From Actimicrobium sp047621665 (GTDB lineage Bacteria; Pseudomonadota; Gammaproteobacteria; Burkholderiales; Burkholderiaceae_D): a stretch of 64,000 nt of DNA. The translations under genes were made by a program, and so were the position numbers. The stretch is from contig JBLHMB010000017.1 in assembly GCA_047621665.1 (NCBI GenBank), positions 1 to 64,000 on the forward strand. Reading direction: 5' to 3'. Shown piece after piece: positions 44,355-53,439 of this stretch. A model generated the notes under the pieces. That model was not told where the DNA came from. It worked only from the letters and a program-made list of their open reading frames with translations, and made no database searches. Each line of letters starts with the position of its first letter. Positions within the stretch are counted from its first letter, which is position 1.

Positions 44355-45437
44355 ATGGATCGTCGTACTTTTCTCAAAACCACCGCTATTGCTTCTGCTG
44401 TGTCTGTTGTCCCTTTCGGTCAAGCTGCTTTCGCTACCGAAGGGCCATGGCGCACCTTCGATGTGACGACTCGCGTGGAACTCAACAGCACCGGTGCCGC
44501 GAGCGTCTGGTTGCCGATTCCGACTGTGAACACCGATTACCAAAAAGTCCTGGAGACCACCTTCAAGACCGACGCCGGCAAAGCCCGGATCGTGGAGGAC
44601 GCAACCTACGGTGCCGGTATCCTGGTTGCCCAATTTACGGCAAGCGAAAAACCAGTCGTCGAAGTCACCACCCGCGTCATGACGCGCGACCGCACGGTCG
44701 ATCTGAACGCCGCACCGAACAACGAACAACTTGATCCGGCCGAACGCAAGCTGGCACTGGCCGCGACCGACCTGTTGCCAACCGACGGCATCGTGCTCAC
44801 GACGGCACAGGAAATCACCAAGGGCGCCAAGACCGACCGTGCCAAGGCGCAAGCCATTTATGACTGGATCGTCGACAACACCCATCGCGATGCCAAAGTG
44901 CGCGGATGCGGTGTCGGCGACATCAAGTCGATGCTCGAATCGAATAATCTGGGCGGCAAATGCGGTGACCTCAATGCGCTGTATGTCGGTCTGGCGCGCG
45001 CGGTTGGCGTTCCGGCGCGTGATGTCTATGGCGTGCGCGTCGCTGATTCCCGCTTGGGTTACAAATCGCTGGGTAAGTCCGGCGATGTCACGAAAGCCCA
45101 GCATTGCCGCGCTGAAGTCTATCTGGCCGGTTACGGCTGGGTGCCGGTTGATCCGGCCGATGTGCGCAAGGTCGTGCTCGAAGAGAGCGGTGGCTTGCCG
45201 CTGACCGACGTGAAAGTTGAAGCAGCCCGCAAGCGTCTGTTCGGTTCGTGGGAAATGAACTGGATGGCCTTTAACTACGCGCATGACGTGCAGCTCCCGG
45301 GCGATAAAAAAGGCAAGGTCGGCTTCTTCATGTATCCGAACGCGATGATCATCGAAGACGGCAAGGCCGCCCGAGTGGATAGCCTCGACCCGACCAACTT
45401 CCACTACACCATCACGTCACGTGAAATCGTTGGTTGA
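44355..45437 (+). CDS. Exported transglutaminase-like protein
   Basis: A 360-residue protein starting MDRRTFLKTTAIASAVSVVP, a twin-arginine-like or Sec signal, so exported. An N-terminal beta domain (about 30-115) is followed by a transglutaminase-like cysteine-protease fold with the triad Cys203 (GGKCGDLNALYVGLARAVGV), His250 (AQHCRAEVYL) and Asp266 (WVPVDPADV). Such bacterial proteins cleave or link peptide bonds; the substrate is unknown. AGGGAACACT precedes ATG 44355. It is 9 bases upstream of the TlpA-like gene, with egtD and egtB beyond. Confidence 0.88.
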   Translation: MDRRTFLKTTAIASAVSVVPFGQAAFATEGPWRTFDVTTRVELNSTGAASVWLPIPTVNTDYQKVLETTFKTDAGKARIVEDATYGAGILVAQFTASEKPVVEVTTRVMTRDRTVDLNAAPNNEQLDPAERKLALAATDLLPTDGIVLTTAQEITKGAKTDRAKAQAIYDWIVDNTHRDAKVRGCGVGDIKSMLESNNLGGKCGDLNALYVGLARAVGVPARDVYGVRVADSRLGYKSLGKSGDVTKAQHCRAEVYLAGYGWVPVDPADVRKVVLEESGGLPLTDVKVEAARKRLFGSWEMNWMAFNYAHDVQLPGDKKGKVGFFMYPNAMIIEDGKAARVDSLDPTNFHYTITSREIVG

Positions 45438-45446
45438 CCGGACTTG

Positions 45447-45971
45447 ATGCACATATCATTTCGCACGTTGCTGCTGGTAGTAACGACGTGGCTGGCCCTG
45501 ATGGCAGCCCCGATAGCGCAGGCGCAAGCGGCCTGGGTCGCGTATTCCGGCCAGGGCCAGCCGCCGATGCCGTTGCTGCTCAACGACCTCGATGGCAACC
45601 CGGTCGACCTCGCCAGCCTGAAAGGGCAAGTCGTACTGGTGAATTTCTGGGCCACCTGGTGCGAGGGCTGCCGGGTCGAAATCCCGGCACTGAACCGCTT
45701 GCAGCAACGCTTCAAGCAGCCCAAGTTGCACATCCTCGGTGTCAACATCGGCGAAGGCAAGGCGCGCATCGGTCAGTTCACCCAGCGTATTCCGATCCAG
45801 TACACCATTTTGCGTGATGCCGACTCCGTAGCCATGAAAGCCTGGCGCGTTCGCATCATGCCCACCACCTTCCTGATCGACAAGCAAGGCCGGCTGCGTT
45901 ATGAGCTGGCGGGCGAAGCCGACTGGGACGATCCCACCATTCAGGCACCTGTCCTCGACCTCTTGAAATAG
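45447..45971 (+). CDS. TlpA-like thioredoxin, exported
   Basis: A 174-residue thioredoxin-fold protein with a signal peptide (residues 1-27) and the redox motif WATWCEGCR (69-77, Cys72 and Cys75), followed by the cis-proline segment RIMPTTFLID. It resembles TlpA/ResA reductases acting in the periplasm. ATG 45447 is preferred to TTG 45444. It sits between the transglutaminase-like gene and egtD with 9- and 10-base gaps, so one operon is likely. Confidence 0.9.
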   Translation: MHISFRTLLLVVTTWLALMAAPIAQAQAAWVAYSGQGQPPMPLLLNDLDGNPVDLASLKGQVVLVNFWATWCEGCRVEIPALNRLQQRFKQPKLHILGVNIGEGKARIGQFTQRIPIQYTILRDADSVAMKAWRVRIMPTTFLIDKQGRLRYELAGEADWDDPTIQAPVLDLLK

Positions 45972-45981
45972 GAGACTGACC

Positions 45982-46944
45982 TTGGCCCAGTTCATTCAGC
46001 GTTTTCACGCCGACAAATCTGCCATTCGTGACGAACTGCTGACCGGCTTGCAAGCGCCGCAAGCCAGCACGTCACCCAAATATCTGTACGACGCGCTTGG
46101 CTCAAAACTGTTCGAAGCCATCTGCGAATTGCCCGAGTACTACCCGACCCGCACCGAAGCAGCCATCTTCGATGCCCATGCCGACGAGATCGCTGCCTCT
46201 GTCGGGCGCGGCCGCACGGTCATCGATCTCGGTGCCGGCAACTGCGCCAAGGCAGCGCGGCTGTTCCCGGTACTGGAGCCGGCGCATTACGTGCCAATCG
46301 ATATCTCGGTTGATTTTCTGCGTGAGTCGGTCGATACCTTGCAGCAGCGTTTTCCGGAGATGGAAATCACGGCGCTCGGGGTCGACTTTTCGGCTTCGCT
46401 CGCGTTGCCCGATAACGTCGGTCCGGCCCAGCGGCTGTTTTTCTACCCGGGCTCGTCGATCGGAAATTTTTCTCCGGACGACGCGGTGGCGTTTCTGTCG
46501 CGACTGGCGCAGGCGGGTGATGACGACGGTGGCCTGCTGATCAGCGTTGATCTTGTCAAAGCCAAACCGGTACTTGATGCGGCGTATGACGATGCGCTCG
46601 GCGTTACGGCATCGTTCAACCTGAACCTGCTCAATCATCTCAACGAAGTACTGGATGCCGACTTCAACGTGCGCAGCTGGCAGCATGTCGGTTTCTTCAA
46701 CACCGAGCTGAGTCGCATCGAAATGCACCTCGAAGCAAAGACCGCACAGACCGTGCGCTGGCGCGGGGGCCAGCGTGATTTTGCCGCCGGCGAGCGTATC
46801 CATACCGAGAATAGCTACAAGTACACGGCTGAGAGTTTCACCGCGTTGCTCGAACGGGCTGGCTTTACGTTACAACAGGCCTGGATCGATCCGCTGGGCT
46901 GGTTCATGGTCTGTCACGCGAAGGTCAACGAAAGCCAGGCGTGA
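45982..46944 (+). CDS. egtD: L-histidine N-alpha-trimethyltransferase
   Basis: A 320-residue SAM-dependent methyltransferase that makes hercynine from histidine, the first step of ergothioneine synthesis. Motifs: PKYLYDALGSKLFEAICELP (32-51), YYPTRTEA, the SAM site TVIDLGAGNCAKA and FFYPGSSIGNF. The start is TTG 45982 with GGAG 7 bases upstream. Its stop overlaps the egtB GTG by four bases. Confidence 0.95.
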   Translation: MAQFIQRFHADKSAIRDELLTGLQAPQASTSPKYLYDALGSKLFEAICELPEYYPTRTEAAIFDAHADEIAASVGRGRTVIDLGAGNCAKAARLFPVLEPAHYVPIDISVDFLRESVDTLQQRFPEMEITALGVDFSASLALPDNVGPAQRLFFYPGSSIGNFSPDDAVAFLSRLAQAGDDDGGLLISVDLVKAKPVLDAAYDDALGVTASFNLNLLNHLNEVLDADFNVRSWQHVGFFNTELSRIEMHLEAKTAQTVRWRGGQRDFAAGERIHTENSYKYTAESFTALLERAGFTLQQAWIDPLGWFMVCHAKVNESQA

Positions 46945-48146
46945 ACGCGCCGGCCAAATTGGCCGAATTGGCCGACTGCGGACAACTCGCGACGGATTTT
47001 GCGCAGACGCGGGAGCGTACCGTCGCGCTGGTTGCACCATTGTCGGCCGAAGACGCGTGCGTGCAATCGATGCCCGACGCCAGTCCGGCCAAATGGCATC
47101 TGGCCCACACCACCTGGTTTTTCGAGACCTTCATTCTGGAGCGTTTCGAAACCGGTTTTCAGCCCCATCACGAGGCCTTCCGGGTCCTGTTCAATTCGTA
47201 TTACAACGGTGTCGGCGAGAAGCATGCGCGGGCGCAGCGCGGGATGATCACGCGACCATCGCTGGCTGACGTGCTGGCTTATCGAGCGGCGGTCGATTTA
47301 CGCATCACGGCCTTGTTGGAGAACGCCTCGCCAGAGCTGGAAACGCTGGTCCGTCTCGGACTCCAGCACGAGCAACAGCATCAGGAATTGCTGCTCACCG
47401 ACCTCAAGCACTTGCTGTCGATGAATCCGTTGTCGCCGGTCTACGCGCGCGATGCGATGTTGCCGCCGGTGCGGCGCGCGCCGCCGGGCTGGCATCGCAT
47501 CGACGCAGGTATCGTCGAGATCGGCGTCGATGACGATGCATTTTTCTTTGATAACGAGCGTCCGCGTCACCGCCAGTTCGTCGAAGGATTTGCGCTGGCT
47601 ACCACGCTGGTTAGCAATGGCGACTATCTGGCATTTATCGATGCCGGCGGGTATGCCGATGCCGCACTGTGGCTCTCCGAAGGCTGGGACTGGGTCTGCC
47701 AACACGCGATCACGCAGCCGTTGTACTGGCATCTTGCCGCTGCCGGTTGGCAGGAATTCACGTTGCGCGGTCTGCAGCAGCTGGACTTGCAGCGCCCGGT
47801 CATCCATCTGTCCTACTTCGAAGCCGACGCCTATGCGCGCTGGGCCGGTGCGCGTTTGCCGACCGAAGCGCAATGGGAATCGGCGGTGCAATCGGCCAGT
47901 CCCGATACCTTCGATGACCTGTTCGGCGCGTGCTGGCAATGGACCTCCAGCAGCTATGCACCGTATCCGGGTTTCGCCGCTGCCGATGGCGCGCTGGGCG
48001 AATACAACGGTAAATTCATGGTCAATCAGTATGTGTTGCGCGGCGGTTCGTGTGTCACGCCGGAGGGTCACGCCCGCGCCACGTACCGGAATTTTTTTCC
48101 GGCGACGGCGCGCTGGCAGTTCAGTGGTGTACGGTTGGCGCAGTAG
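46941..48146 (+). CDS. egtB: Ergothioneine sulfoxide synthase
   Basis: A 401-residue iron enzyme that joins hercynine to a thiol substrate using O2. The N-terminal DinB-like domain gives the iron ligands: His53 and His56 in KWHLAHTTWFFE and the HEQQH motif at 143-147. The C-terminal FGE-sulfatase-like domain shows RLPTEAQWE and VLRGGSCVTPEGH. GTG 46941 overlaps the egtD stop (GTGA). No egtA, egtC or egtE homologue is next to it, so the two-gene egtBD form is used, as in many proteobacteria. Confidence 0.95.
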   Translation: MNAPAKLAELADCGQLATDFAQTRERTVALVAPLSAEDACVQSMPDASPAKWHLAHTTWFFETFILERFETGFQPHHEAFRVLFNSYYNGVGEKHARAQRGMITRPSLADVLAYRAAVDLRITALLENASPELETLVRLGLQHEQQHQELLLTDLKHLLSMNPLSPVYARDAMLPPVRRAPPGWHRIDAGIVEIGVDDDAFFFDNERPRHRQFVEGFALATTLVSNGDYLAFIDAGGYADAALWLSEGWDWVCQHAITQPLYWHLAAAGWQEFTLRGLQQLDLQRPVIHLSYFEADAYARWAGARLPTEAQWESAVQSASPDTFDDLFGACWQWTSSSYAPYPGFAAADGALGEYNGKFMVNQYVLRGGSCVTPEGHARATYRNFFPATARWQFSGVRLAQ

Positions 48147-48164
48147 TCCTTTTCAGGAGATTTC

Positions 48165-48803
48165 GTGATCGAGCTTTATTACGCCCCCGGCAATGCCAAT
48201 CTGGCACCGCATATTTTGCTCGAAGAACTCGGTATTCCGCATACGCTCACATTGGTCGATCGCGACAACGCCGTGCATCGCGGCGAGGCCTATCGCAAGC
48301 TCAACCCGAACGGTCTGATCCCGGTGCTGATCGACGGCGACCTGGTGCTGTATGAAACTGCTGCAATCTGTCTGCACCTGGCCGACACGCATCCCGACGC
48401 GCAGCTCGCGCCACCGCTCGCCAGCGCTGCGCGCGCGCATTGCTACAAATGGCTGATGCATCTGACGAATACCGTGCAGGCTGACATGATCACCTATTTT
48501 TATCCGGAGCGGATGGTCGACGATGCCGCCGCTGCGTCCCAGGTGAAAGCCCACGCCGAAGCGCGGCTGGCACGCATGTTCGACCTGATCGATGCCGAAC
48601 TCGCGGCCGGCGGGCCGTACCTGTTGGGTGCGCAGTTCAGCATTGTCGATCCGTACCTGTTCATGTTGTCGCGCTGGAGCCGGTTGATGGCACGGCCGGC
48701 CCGTGAGCGCGTGGCGCTGGGGCGGTATCTGGCGATGATGGCGTTGCGGCCGTCGGTGCAGAGGGCGTTTGCGGCGGAGGGGATTGCTGCGCCGTTTTGT
48801 TGA
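48165..48803 (+). CDS. Glutathione S-transferase family protein
   Basis: A 212-residue cytoplasmic GST with an N-terminal thioredoxin-like domain (IELYYAPGNANLAPHILLEE, LNPNGLIPVLIDGD, ETAAICLHLAD) and a helical C-terminal domain (FSIVDPYLFMLSRW). The start is GTG 48165 with AGGAG 6 bases before. The position of Ser/Asn near residue 9-11 suggests a beta- or theta-like class. It follows egtB by 18 bases, linking it to thiol stress functions. Confidence 0.9.
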   Translation: MIELYYAPGNANLAPHILLEELGIPHTLTLVDRDNAVHRGEAYRKLNPNGLIPVLIDGDLVLYETAAICLHLADTHPDAQLAPPLASAARAHCYKWLMHLTNTVQADMITYFYPERMVDDAAAASQVKAHAEARLARMFDLIDAELAAGGPYLLGAQFSIVDPYLFMLSRWSRLMARPARERVALGRYLAMMALRPSVQRAFAAEGIAAPFC

Positions 48804-48918
48804 GATTCAATGCGTGTACGTTGCAAGGTGGGCGGTGCAATGCCCTGCGGTTATTGCACCGAATGTCCTGACTGCAGTCGCCAGAGTCGATAGGTAAAGT
48901 TACTGATAGCTTGACGAT

Positions 48919-49167
48919 TCAAGCGGCAATCTTTGTTGGCGACGTGCCGTCCCCGCGTCCGGCCAGCAACCCGGCGATTGAGATATCTTCGTCTAGGGCA
49001 TCCCAATGAAGGCCATTGGCCGAGAGCTCACATTGCTCGCGTTGTTCGTGTGTCGCATGTAGCAGCCTTGGAAACCACGCCAGCGGCACCCCCAGCGTGC
49101 GACCATCCGACAACACGACCCACATGCTGTTGTCATCAAATTTGACGGATTTAGCGGAAGTAGTCAT
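48919..49167 (-). CDS. DUF2442 domain protein
   Basis: An 82-residue DUF2442 protein (KSVKFDDNSMWVVLSDGRTL, GVPLAWFPRLLHATHEQRE, LHWDALDEDISIAGLLAGRG). In genomes it is normally paired with DUF4160 proteins, as here, in a toxin-antitoxin-like layout. ATG 49167 has AAAGG upstream and overlaps the end of the DUF4160 gene by 17 bases. Which partner would be toxic is not known from sequence. Confidence 0.88.
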   Translation of the reverse strand: MTTSAKSVKFDDNSMWVVLSDGRTLGVPLAWFPRLLHATHEQREQCELSANGLHWDALDEDISIAGLLAGRGDGTSPTKIAA

Positions 49168-49393
49168 TCCAGGTCCTTTCAATAAGCATGGCATTTTTTT
49201 CTGCAATGTCGGTAAGTTCCCGCAGAGTCCGTGCATCAAGTCCATCGCTGTCACTCAAACAAACGGCGGGATGTAACCAGAACTTTGCTTCACCGTCACT
49301 ACTGCGGACATGCACGTGTACTGGCTCTCTCGGACTACCTTCATTCGAGTAGAAGAAAAAGCGGTATCCCTTGTATCGAAACACAACCGGCAT
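49151..49393 (-). CDS. DUF4160 domain protein
   Basis: An 80-residue DUF4160 protein: MPVVFRYKGYRFFFYSNEG, then PREPVHVHVRSSDGEAKFWL and a terminal NAMLIERTWNDYF. ATG 49393 is the family start; TTG 49480 would add 29 residues without homology. First gene of the pair with DUF2442. A putative type II toxin-antitoxin module; function inferred from pairing only. Confidence 0.88.
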   Translation of the reverse strand: MPVVFRYKGYRFFFYSNEGSPREPVHVHVRSSDGEAKFWLHPAVCLSDSDGLDARTLRELTDIAEKNAMLIERTWNDYFR

Positions 49394-49524
49394 TGGGTTC
49401 TTTCGGATGATTTTTTTTGAGAGCCAGGGAACCTGCTGTTCCGTCTTACTCAAGGTCGTAGCTTTGCACAAATCAGCCAACTATTTCAAGCGATATAAGC
49501 AATCATTGTGGCTGTCCTGACGCC

Positions 49525-51123
49525 TCACTCCCCTCGCAGCTTGCGCCACAACGTCGTCCTGCTCACCCCCAGATATTTCGCCGCCGCTTCCCGGTTGCCA
49601 TCGAAGCGCGCTAGCACTTCCGTCAGCGACTCCGTCGGCGCGCTGCTCAGCACCATCGGTGCGACGGCTCCGGCGCGCATTAATTCCGGCGCGACTGCCA
49701 GCAACAATCCGGGTGACAACGCTTGCAGCGGTTCGGCCGCCAGATACAGCGCTACCCGTTCCATCATGTTGCGCAATTCGCGTACATTGCCCGGCCAGCC
49801 ATACCCCGCCAGCAGAGCCGAACAGGCCAGCAGTTCGGCATGCAGGTTCGCATGCGGACGCAAGCCCATCGCCGCCAGTGCATTTTTGAGGCACCAGCCG
49901 GCCAGTTCGACCTGGTCGTCGGGCCGTTCGCGCAGCGGCGGCAAGGTCATCCGCAAGACGCCCAGCCGATAAAACAGGTCGGGCCGGAAGCGTCCTTCCT
50001 GCACGCGCGCGTCGAGGTCGCAATGGGTGGCGCTGACGATGCGCACGTCGACCGGAATCGGCCGGGTGCCGCCGACGCGCACGACTTCGCGTTCTTCGAG
50101 TACCCGTAATAACCGCGTTTGCAGTGGCAGCGCCATCTCGCCGATTTCATCGAGAAATAGCGTGCCGCGATGTGCCGCTTCAAACAGACCGGCGTGACCG
50201 CCGCGACGTGAGCCGGTGAACGCACCTTCTTCATGACCGAACAGCTCCGCTTCCAGTAGCGATTCGGCCAGCGCACCGCAATTCAAGGCCACGAACGGCT
50301 GGCGCGCGCGCGTGCTTTCGCGGTGGATGGCTTGCGCTGCCAGTTCCTTGCCGGTGCCGGTTTCACCCTGAATCAGCACGGTGGCCGGCGAGCGGGCGAA
50401 CAGTGTGATGGCTTGCCGGGCCCGTTGCATCGCCGCCGATTCACCGCGTAAATCATTGAGGCCATGGCGCGCCCGCAAGGTGTCGGCGGGCGGGGCAGGG
50501 CGACGCCGGTTACTGTCGATGCGGGTGAAACGGGCGATGTCGAGTGCGTCGTCGAACGCATGCCGGATTGACGCAGCCGAATAGACAAACACGCCGGCCA
50601 GCCCGGCTTCTTCGGCCAGGTCGGTGATCAGACCGGCCCCGACGATGGCCTGAATGCCGGCGGCTTTCAGTTCGCTAATCTGCGCGCGCGCATCTTCTTC
50701 AGTGACGTAGCTGCGCTGGACGATATCGAGGCCGAAAGTGGCCTGGAAATCCGTGAGCTCGGACATGGTTTGCTGGTAGCTGATCAGTCCGATCCGGGGC
50801 GTGATCTTGCGCGCGCGTGCCAGTGCCTGCATCAGATCAAAGCCGCTGGCCTTGGCGATGATCACCGGCACCGACAAGCGGCTTTTGAGGTACGCCGCAT
50901 TCGAGCCGGCGGCGATGACGGCGTCGCAGCGTTCGGTGACAAGGCGCTCGCGGATGTGGCGTACCGCATCTTCGAAGCCGAGATGGATCGGCTCGATCGT
51001 CGCGGCGTCGCCGTACTCGAGCATGATGTCGCGGAACAGGTCGTACAGGCGCGAGATCGAGACGGTCCAGATGACCGGCTTGTCATTCGGGTCGATGGAG
51101 ACAGGAAGGTTGGGACGGTGCAT
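49525..51123 (-). CDS. prpR: Propionate catabolism regulator (sigma-54 activator)
   Basis: A 532-residue activator of the prp operon. The N-terminal PrpR_N domain (about 15-195) senses 2-methylcitrate. The AAA+ domain has Walker A GETGTGKE and the sigma-54 contact loop EGAFTGSRRGGHAGLFEAA, and the C-terminal Fis-type helix-turn-helix reads NREAAAKYLGVSRTTLWRKL. AAGGTGAAAC gives a good ribosome site. It is divergent from prpB across a region with a sigma-54 promoter and matching half-sites. Confidence 0.96.
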   Translation of the reverse strand: MHRPNLPVSIDPNDKPVIWTVSISRLYDLFRDIMLEYGDAATIEPIHLGFEDAVRHIRERLVTERCDAVIAAGSNAAYLKSRLSVPVIIAKASGFDLMQALARARKITPRIGLISYQQTMSELTDFQATFGLDIVQRSYVTEEDARAQISELKAAGIQAIVGAGLITDLAEEAGLAGVFVYSAASIRHAFDDALDIARFTRIDSNRRRPAPPADTLRARHGLNDLRGESAAMQRARQAITLFARSPATVLIQGETGTGKELAAQAIHRESTRARQPFVALNCGALAESLLEAELFGHEEGAFTGSRRGGHAGLFEAAHRGTLFLDEIGEMALPLQTRLLRVLEEREVVRVGGTRPIPVDVRIVSATHCDLDARVQEGRFRPDLFYRLGVLRMTLPPLRERPDDQVELAGWCLKNALAAMGLRPHANLHAELLACSALLAGYGWPGNVRELRNMMERVALYLAAEPLQALSPGLLLAVAPELMRAGAVAPMVLSSAPTESLTEVLARFDGNREAAAKYLGVSRTTLWRKLRGE

Positions 51124-51171
51124 GTTTCACCTTGGCGTTTCAGTGTTGCGAGTGTAACGCAGTTTGAAACG
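51124..51171. promoter_or_regulatory. GTTTCA half-sites, probable PrpR binding region
   Basis: Three copies of GTTTCA: 51124-51129 and 51137-51142 on the plus strand and 51165-51170 inverted, the last two forming CGTTTCA...TGAAACG. They abut the prpR start and lie about 80 bases upstream of the sigma-54 promoter, a normal enhancer distance. The first copy overlaps the prpR start, which would allow autoregulation. Confidence 0.5.
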
Positions 51172-51248
51172 TTTCCGGGCGAGCGCTGTATTGGTGGCGA
51201 GGTCGCCTCTTGTTGCACTGCGCGGGTTGGCAGCAATCATCCGGAAGG

Positions 51249-51264
51249 TGGCACGGCGATTGCA
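51249..51264 (+). promoter_or_regulatory. Sigma-54 promoter of prpBC-acnD-prpF
   Basis: TGGCAC (51249-51254), 5 bases, TTGCA (51260-51264). The GG and GC dinucleotides are exactly 10 bases apart, as needed for -24/-12 promoters. The start codon of prpB is about 50 bases downstream. This agrees with PrpR being a sigma-54 activator. Confidence 0.85.
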
Positions 51265-51312
51265 ATAGGGTGCGCAAGCAATTCCAATGAAACACACTCG
51301 AAAGTGACCCTC

Positions 51313-52206
51313 ATGTCCCACTATTCCGCAGGTGCTGCGTTCCGCAAGGCGATGCAAGAAGAATCCCCGTTGCAAGTTGTCGGTGCCATCAACGCCAATC
51401 ATGCGTTGCTGGCCAAGCGTGCCGGCTTCAAGGCCATCTATCTGTCGGGTGGCGGCGTGGCCGCCGGTTCGCTGGGCTTGCCGGACCTCGGCATCACGAC
51501 ACTCGATGATGTGCTGACCGACGTGCGCCGCATTACCGATGTCTGCGACCTGCCGCTGCTGGTCGATGTTGATACCGGCTTCGGTTCGTCAGCCTTCAAT
51601 GTGGCCCGCACCGTCAAGTCGATGATCAAGTTCGGTGCCGCCGCGATGCACATCGAAGACCAGGTCGGCGCCAAGCGCTGCGGTCATCGTCCGAACAAGG
51701 AAATCGTCACGCTGCAGGAAATGGTCGATCGCATCAAGGCCGCCGTTGATGCCCGTACCGATGAGAACTTCGTGATCATGGCGCGTACCGATGCGCTGGC
51801 GGTCGAAGGACTGGAAGCCGCACTGGAGCGCGCGATCGCCTGTGTCGAAGCCGGTGCCGACATGATCTTCCCGGAAGCCATTACCGAACTGGCGATGTAC
51901 AAGCAGTTCGCCGGTGCCGTCAAGGTGCCGGTGCTGGCCAACATTACCGAGTTCGGTGCCACGCCATTGTTCACCGTGGACGAACTCAAGGCGGCTGATG
52001 TCGGACTGGTGCTCTATCCGCTGTCGGCTTTCCGCGCGATGAACAAGGCCGCCGAAAACGTCTACACCGCGATCCGTCGCGATGGCTCGCAGCAAGCCGT
52101 GGTCGACACGATGCAGACTCGCAAGGAGCTGTACGACCGCATCGATTATTACTCGTACGAAGACAAGCTAGACGCGCTGTTCGCTGCACAGAACGCCAAA
52201 AAGTAA
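51313..52206 (+). CDS. prpB: 2-methylisocitrate lyase
   Basis: A 297-residue enzyme that splits 2-methylisocitrate to pyruvate and succinate, the last step of the methylcitrate cycle. It belongs to the isocitrate lyase superfamily: LVDVDTGFG (83-91) for Mg binding and the catalytic QVGAKRCGHRPNK (117-129, Cys123). ATG 51313 fits the family; the frame is open far upstream into prpR's antisense and is not used. It is the first gene after the sigma-54 promoter. Confidence 0.97.
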   Translation: MSHYSAGAAFRKAMQEESPLQVVGAINANHALLAKRAGFKAIYLSGGGVAAGSLGLPDLGITTLDDVLTDVRRITDVCDLPLLVDVDTGFGSSAFNVARTVKSMIKFGAAAMHIEDQVGAKRCGHRPNKEIVTLQEMVDRIKAAVDARTDENFVIMARTDALAVEGLEAALERAIACVEAGADMIFPEAITELAMYKQFAGAVKVPVLANITEFGATPLFTVDELKAADVGLVLYPLSAFRAMNKAAENVYTAIRRDGSQQAVVDTMQTRKELYDRIDYYSYEDKLDALFAAQNAKK

Positions 52207-52238
52207 TCGCCACACAATTCAAAAAAGAGAGACACACC

Positions 52239-53390
52239 ATGACCGAATCCGTACCTGCTTTCAAGCCGAAAAAATCCGTCGCGCTGTCCGGCGTTACCGC
52301 CGGCAATACCGCACTGTGCACGGTCGGCAAGACCGGCAATGACTTGCACTATCGCGGCTACGACATTCTCGATATCGCCGACACCTGCGAATTCGAAGAG
52401 ATCGCCCATTTGCTGGTGCACGGCAAATTGCCGACCAGCGCCGAACTGCATGCCTACAAGACCAAACTGAAAGCTTTGCGCGGCTTGCCTGCCAATGTGA
52501 AAGTGGTGCTCGAAGCGCTGCCGGCGTCATCGCATCCGATGGATGTGATGCGCACCGGCGTGTCGGCGATGGGCTGCATCCTGCCGGAAAAAGACGACCA
52601 CAACACGCCCGGCGCACGCGACATCGCAGACCGCTTGATGGCGTCGCTGGGCTCGATGCTGCTGTACTGGTATCACTACAGCAGCAACGGCAAACGGATC
52701 GAAACACAAACGGATGACGAATCCATCGGTGCGCATTTCCTGCATCTGCTGCACGGCAAGAAGCCGTCCGAAGAATGGGAAAAAGCGATGCACACCTCGC
52801 TGATCCTGTACGCCGAACACGAGTTCAATGCCTCGACGTTTGCGGCGCGCGTGGTGGCCGGCACGGGTTCGGACATGTTCTCCGCGATCACCGGTGGAAT
52901 CGGTGCGCTGCGCGGACCCAAGCATGGCGGTGCCAACGAAGTCGCGTTCGAAATCCAGAAACGCTACGACAATCCCGATGAAGCCGAAGCCGACATCCGT
53001 CGTCGCGTCGACAACAAGGAAGTCGTGATCGGTTTCGGCCATCCGGTCTATACCGTCTCGGATCCGCGCAACAAGGTCATCAAGGATGTCGCCCGGGCAC
53101 TGTCGATCGAAGAAGGCTTGACCAAGATGTTCGACATCGCCGAGCGTCTCGAAACCGTGATGTGGGATGCCAAGCGGATGTTCCCTAACCTTGACTGGTT
53201 CTCGGCTGTGTCGTACCACATGATGGGGATCCCGACCGCGATGTTTACGCCATTGTTCGTCATCGCACGGACCTCCGGCTGGGCTGCGCATATCATCGAA
53301 CAACGCATCGACAACAAGATCATTCGCCCGAGCGCCAACTATGTCGGCCCCGATGATCTGGCTTTTGTACCGATCAGCAAGCGCAAGTAA
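52239..53390 (+). CDS. prpC: 2-methylcitrate synthase
   Basis: A 383-residue citrate-synthase-family enzyme that condenses propionyl-CoA with oxaloacetate. Motifs: YRGYDILDIADTCEFEEIAH (about 35-54), LRGPKHGGANEVAFE with the first catalytic His and GFGHPVYTVSDPRNKVIK with the second. Its length and the start after AGAGAGA match the family. It follows prpB by 32 bases. Confidence 0.96.
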   Translation: MTESVPAFKPKKSVALSGVTAGNTALCTVGKTGNDLHYRGYDILDIADTCEFEEIAHLLVHGKLPTSAELHAYKTKLKALRGLPANVKVVLEALPASSHPMDVMRTGVSAMGCILPEKDDHNTPGARDIADRLMASLGSMLLYWYHYSSNGKRIETQTDDESIGAHFLHLLHGKKPSEEWEKAMHTSLILYAEHEFNASTFAARVVAGTGSDMFSAITGGIGALRGPKHGGANEVAFEIQKRYDNPDEAEADIRRRVDNKEVVIGFGHPVYTVSDPRNKVIKDVARALSIEEGLTKMFDIAERLETVMWDAKRMFPNLDWFSAVSYHMMGIPTAMFTPLFVIARTSGWAAHIIEQRIDNKIIRPSANYVGPDDLAFVPISKRK

Positions 53391-53439
53391 GCGCATGCAA
53401 GAACGAATTAGCGTTTCCACACCATTTTTTTAGGACGCC

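Noticed and set aside
50330..50370. hrp-box-like sequence inside prpR
   Set aside because: It has a 15-base spacer and the GGAACT/CCAC parts, but lacks the final A and lies within coding sequence with no gene start beyond it.
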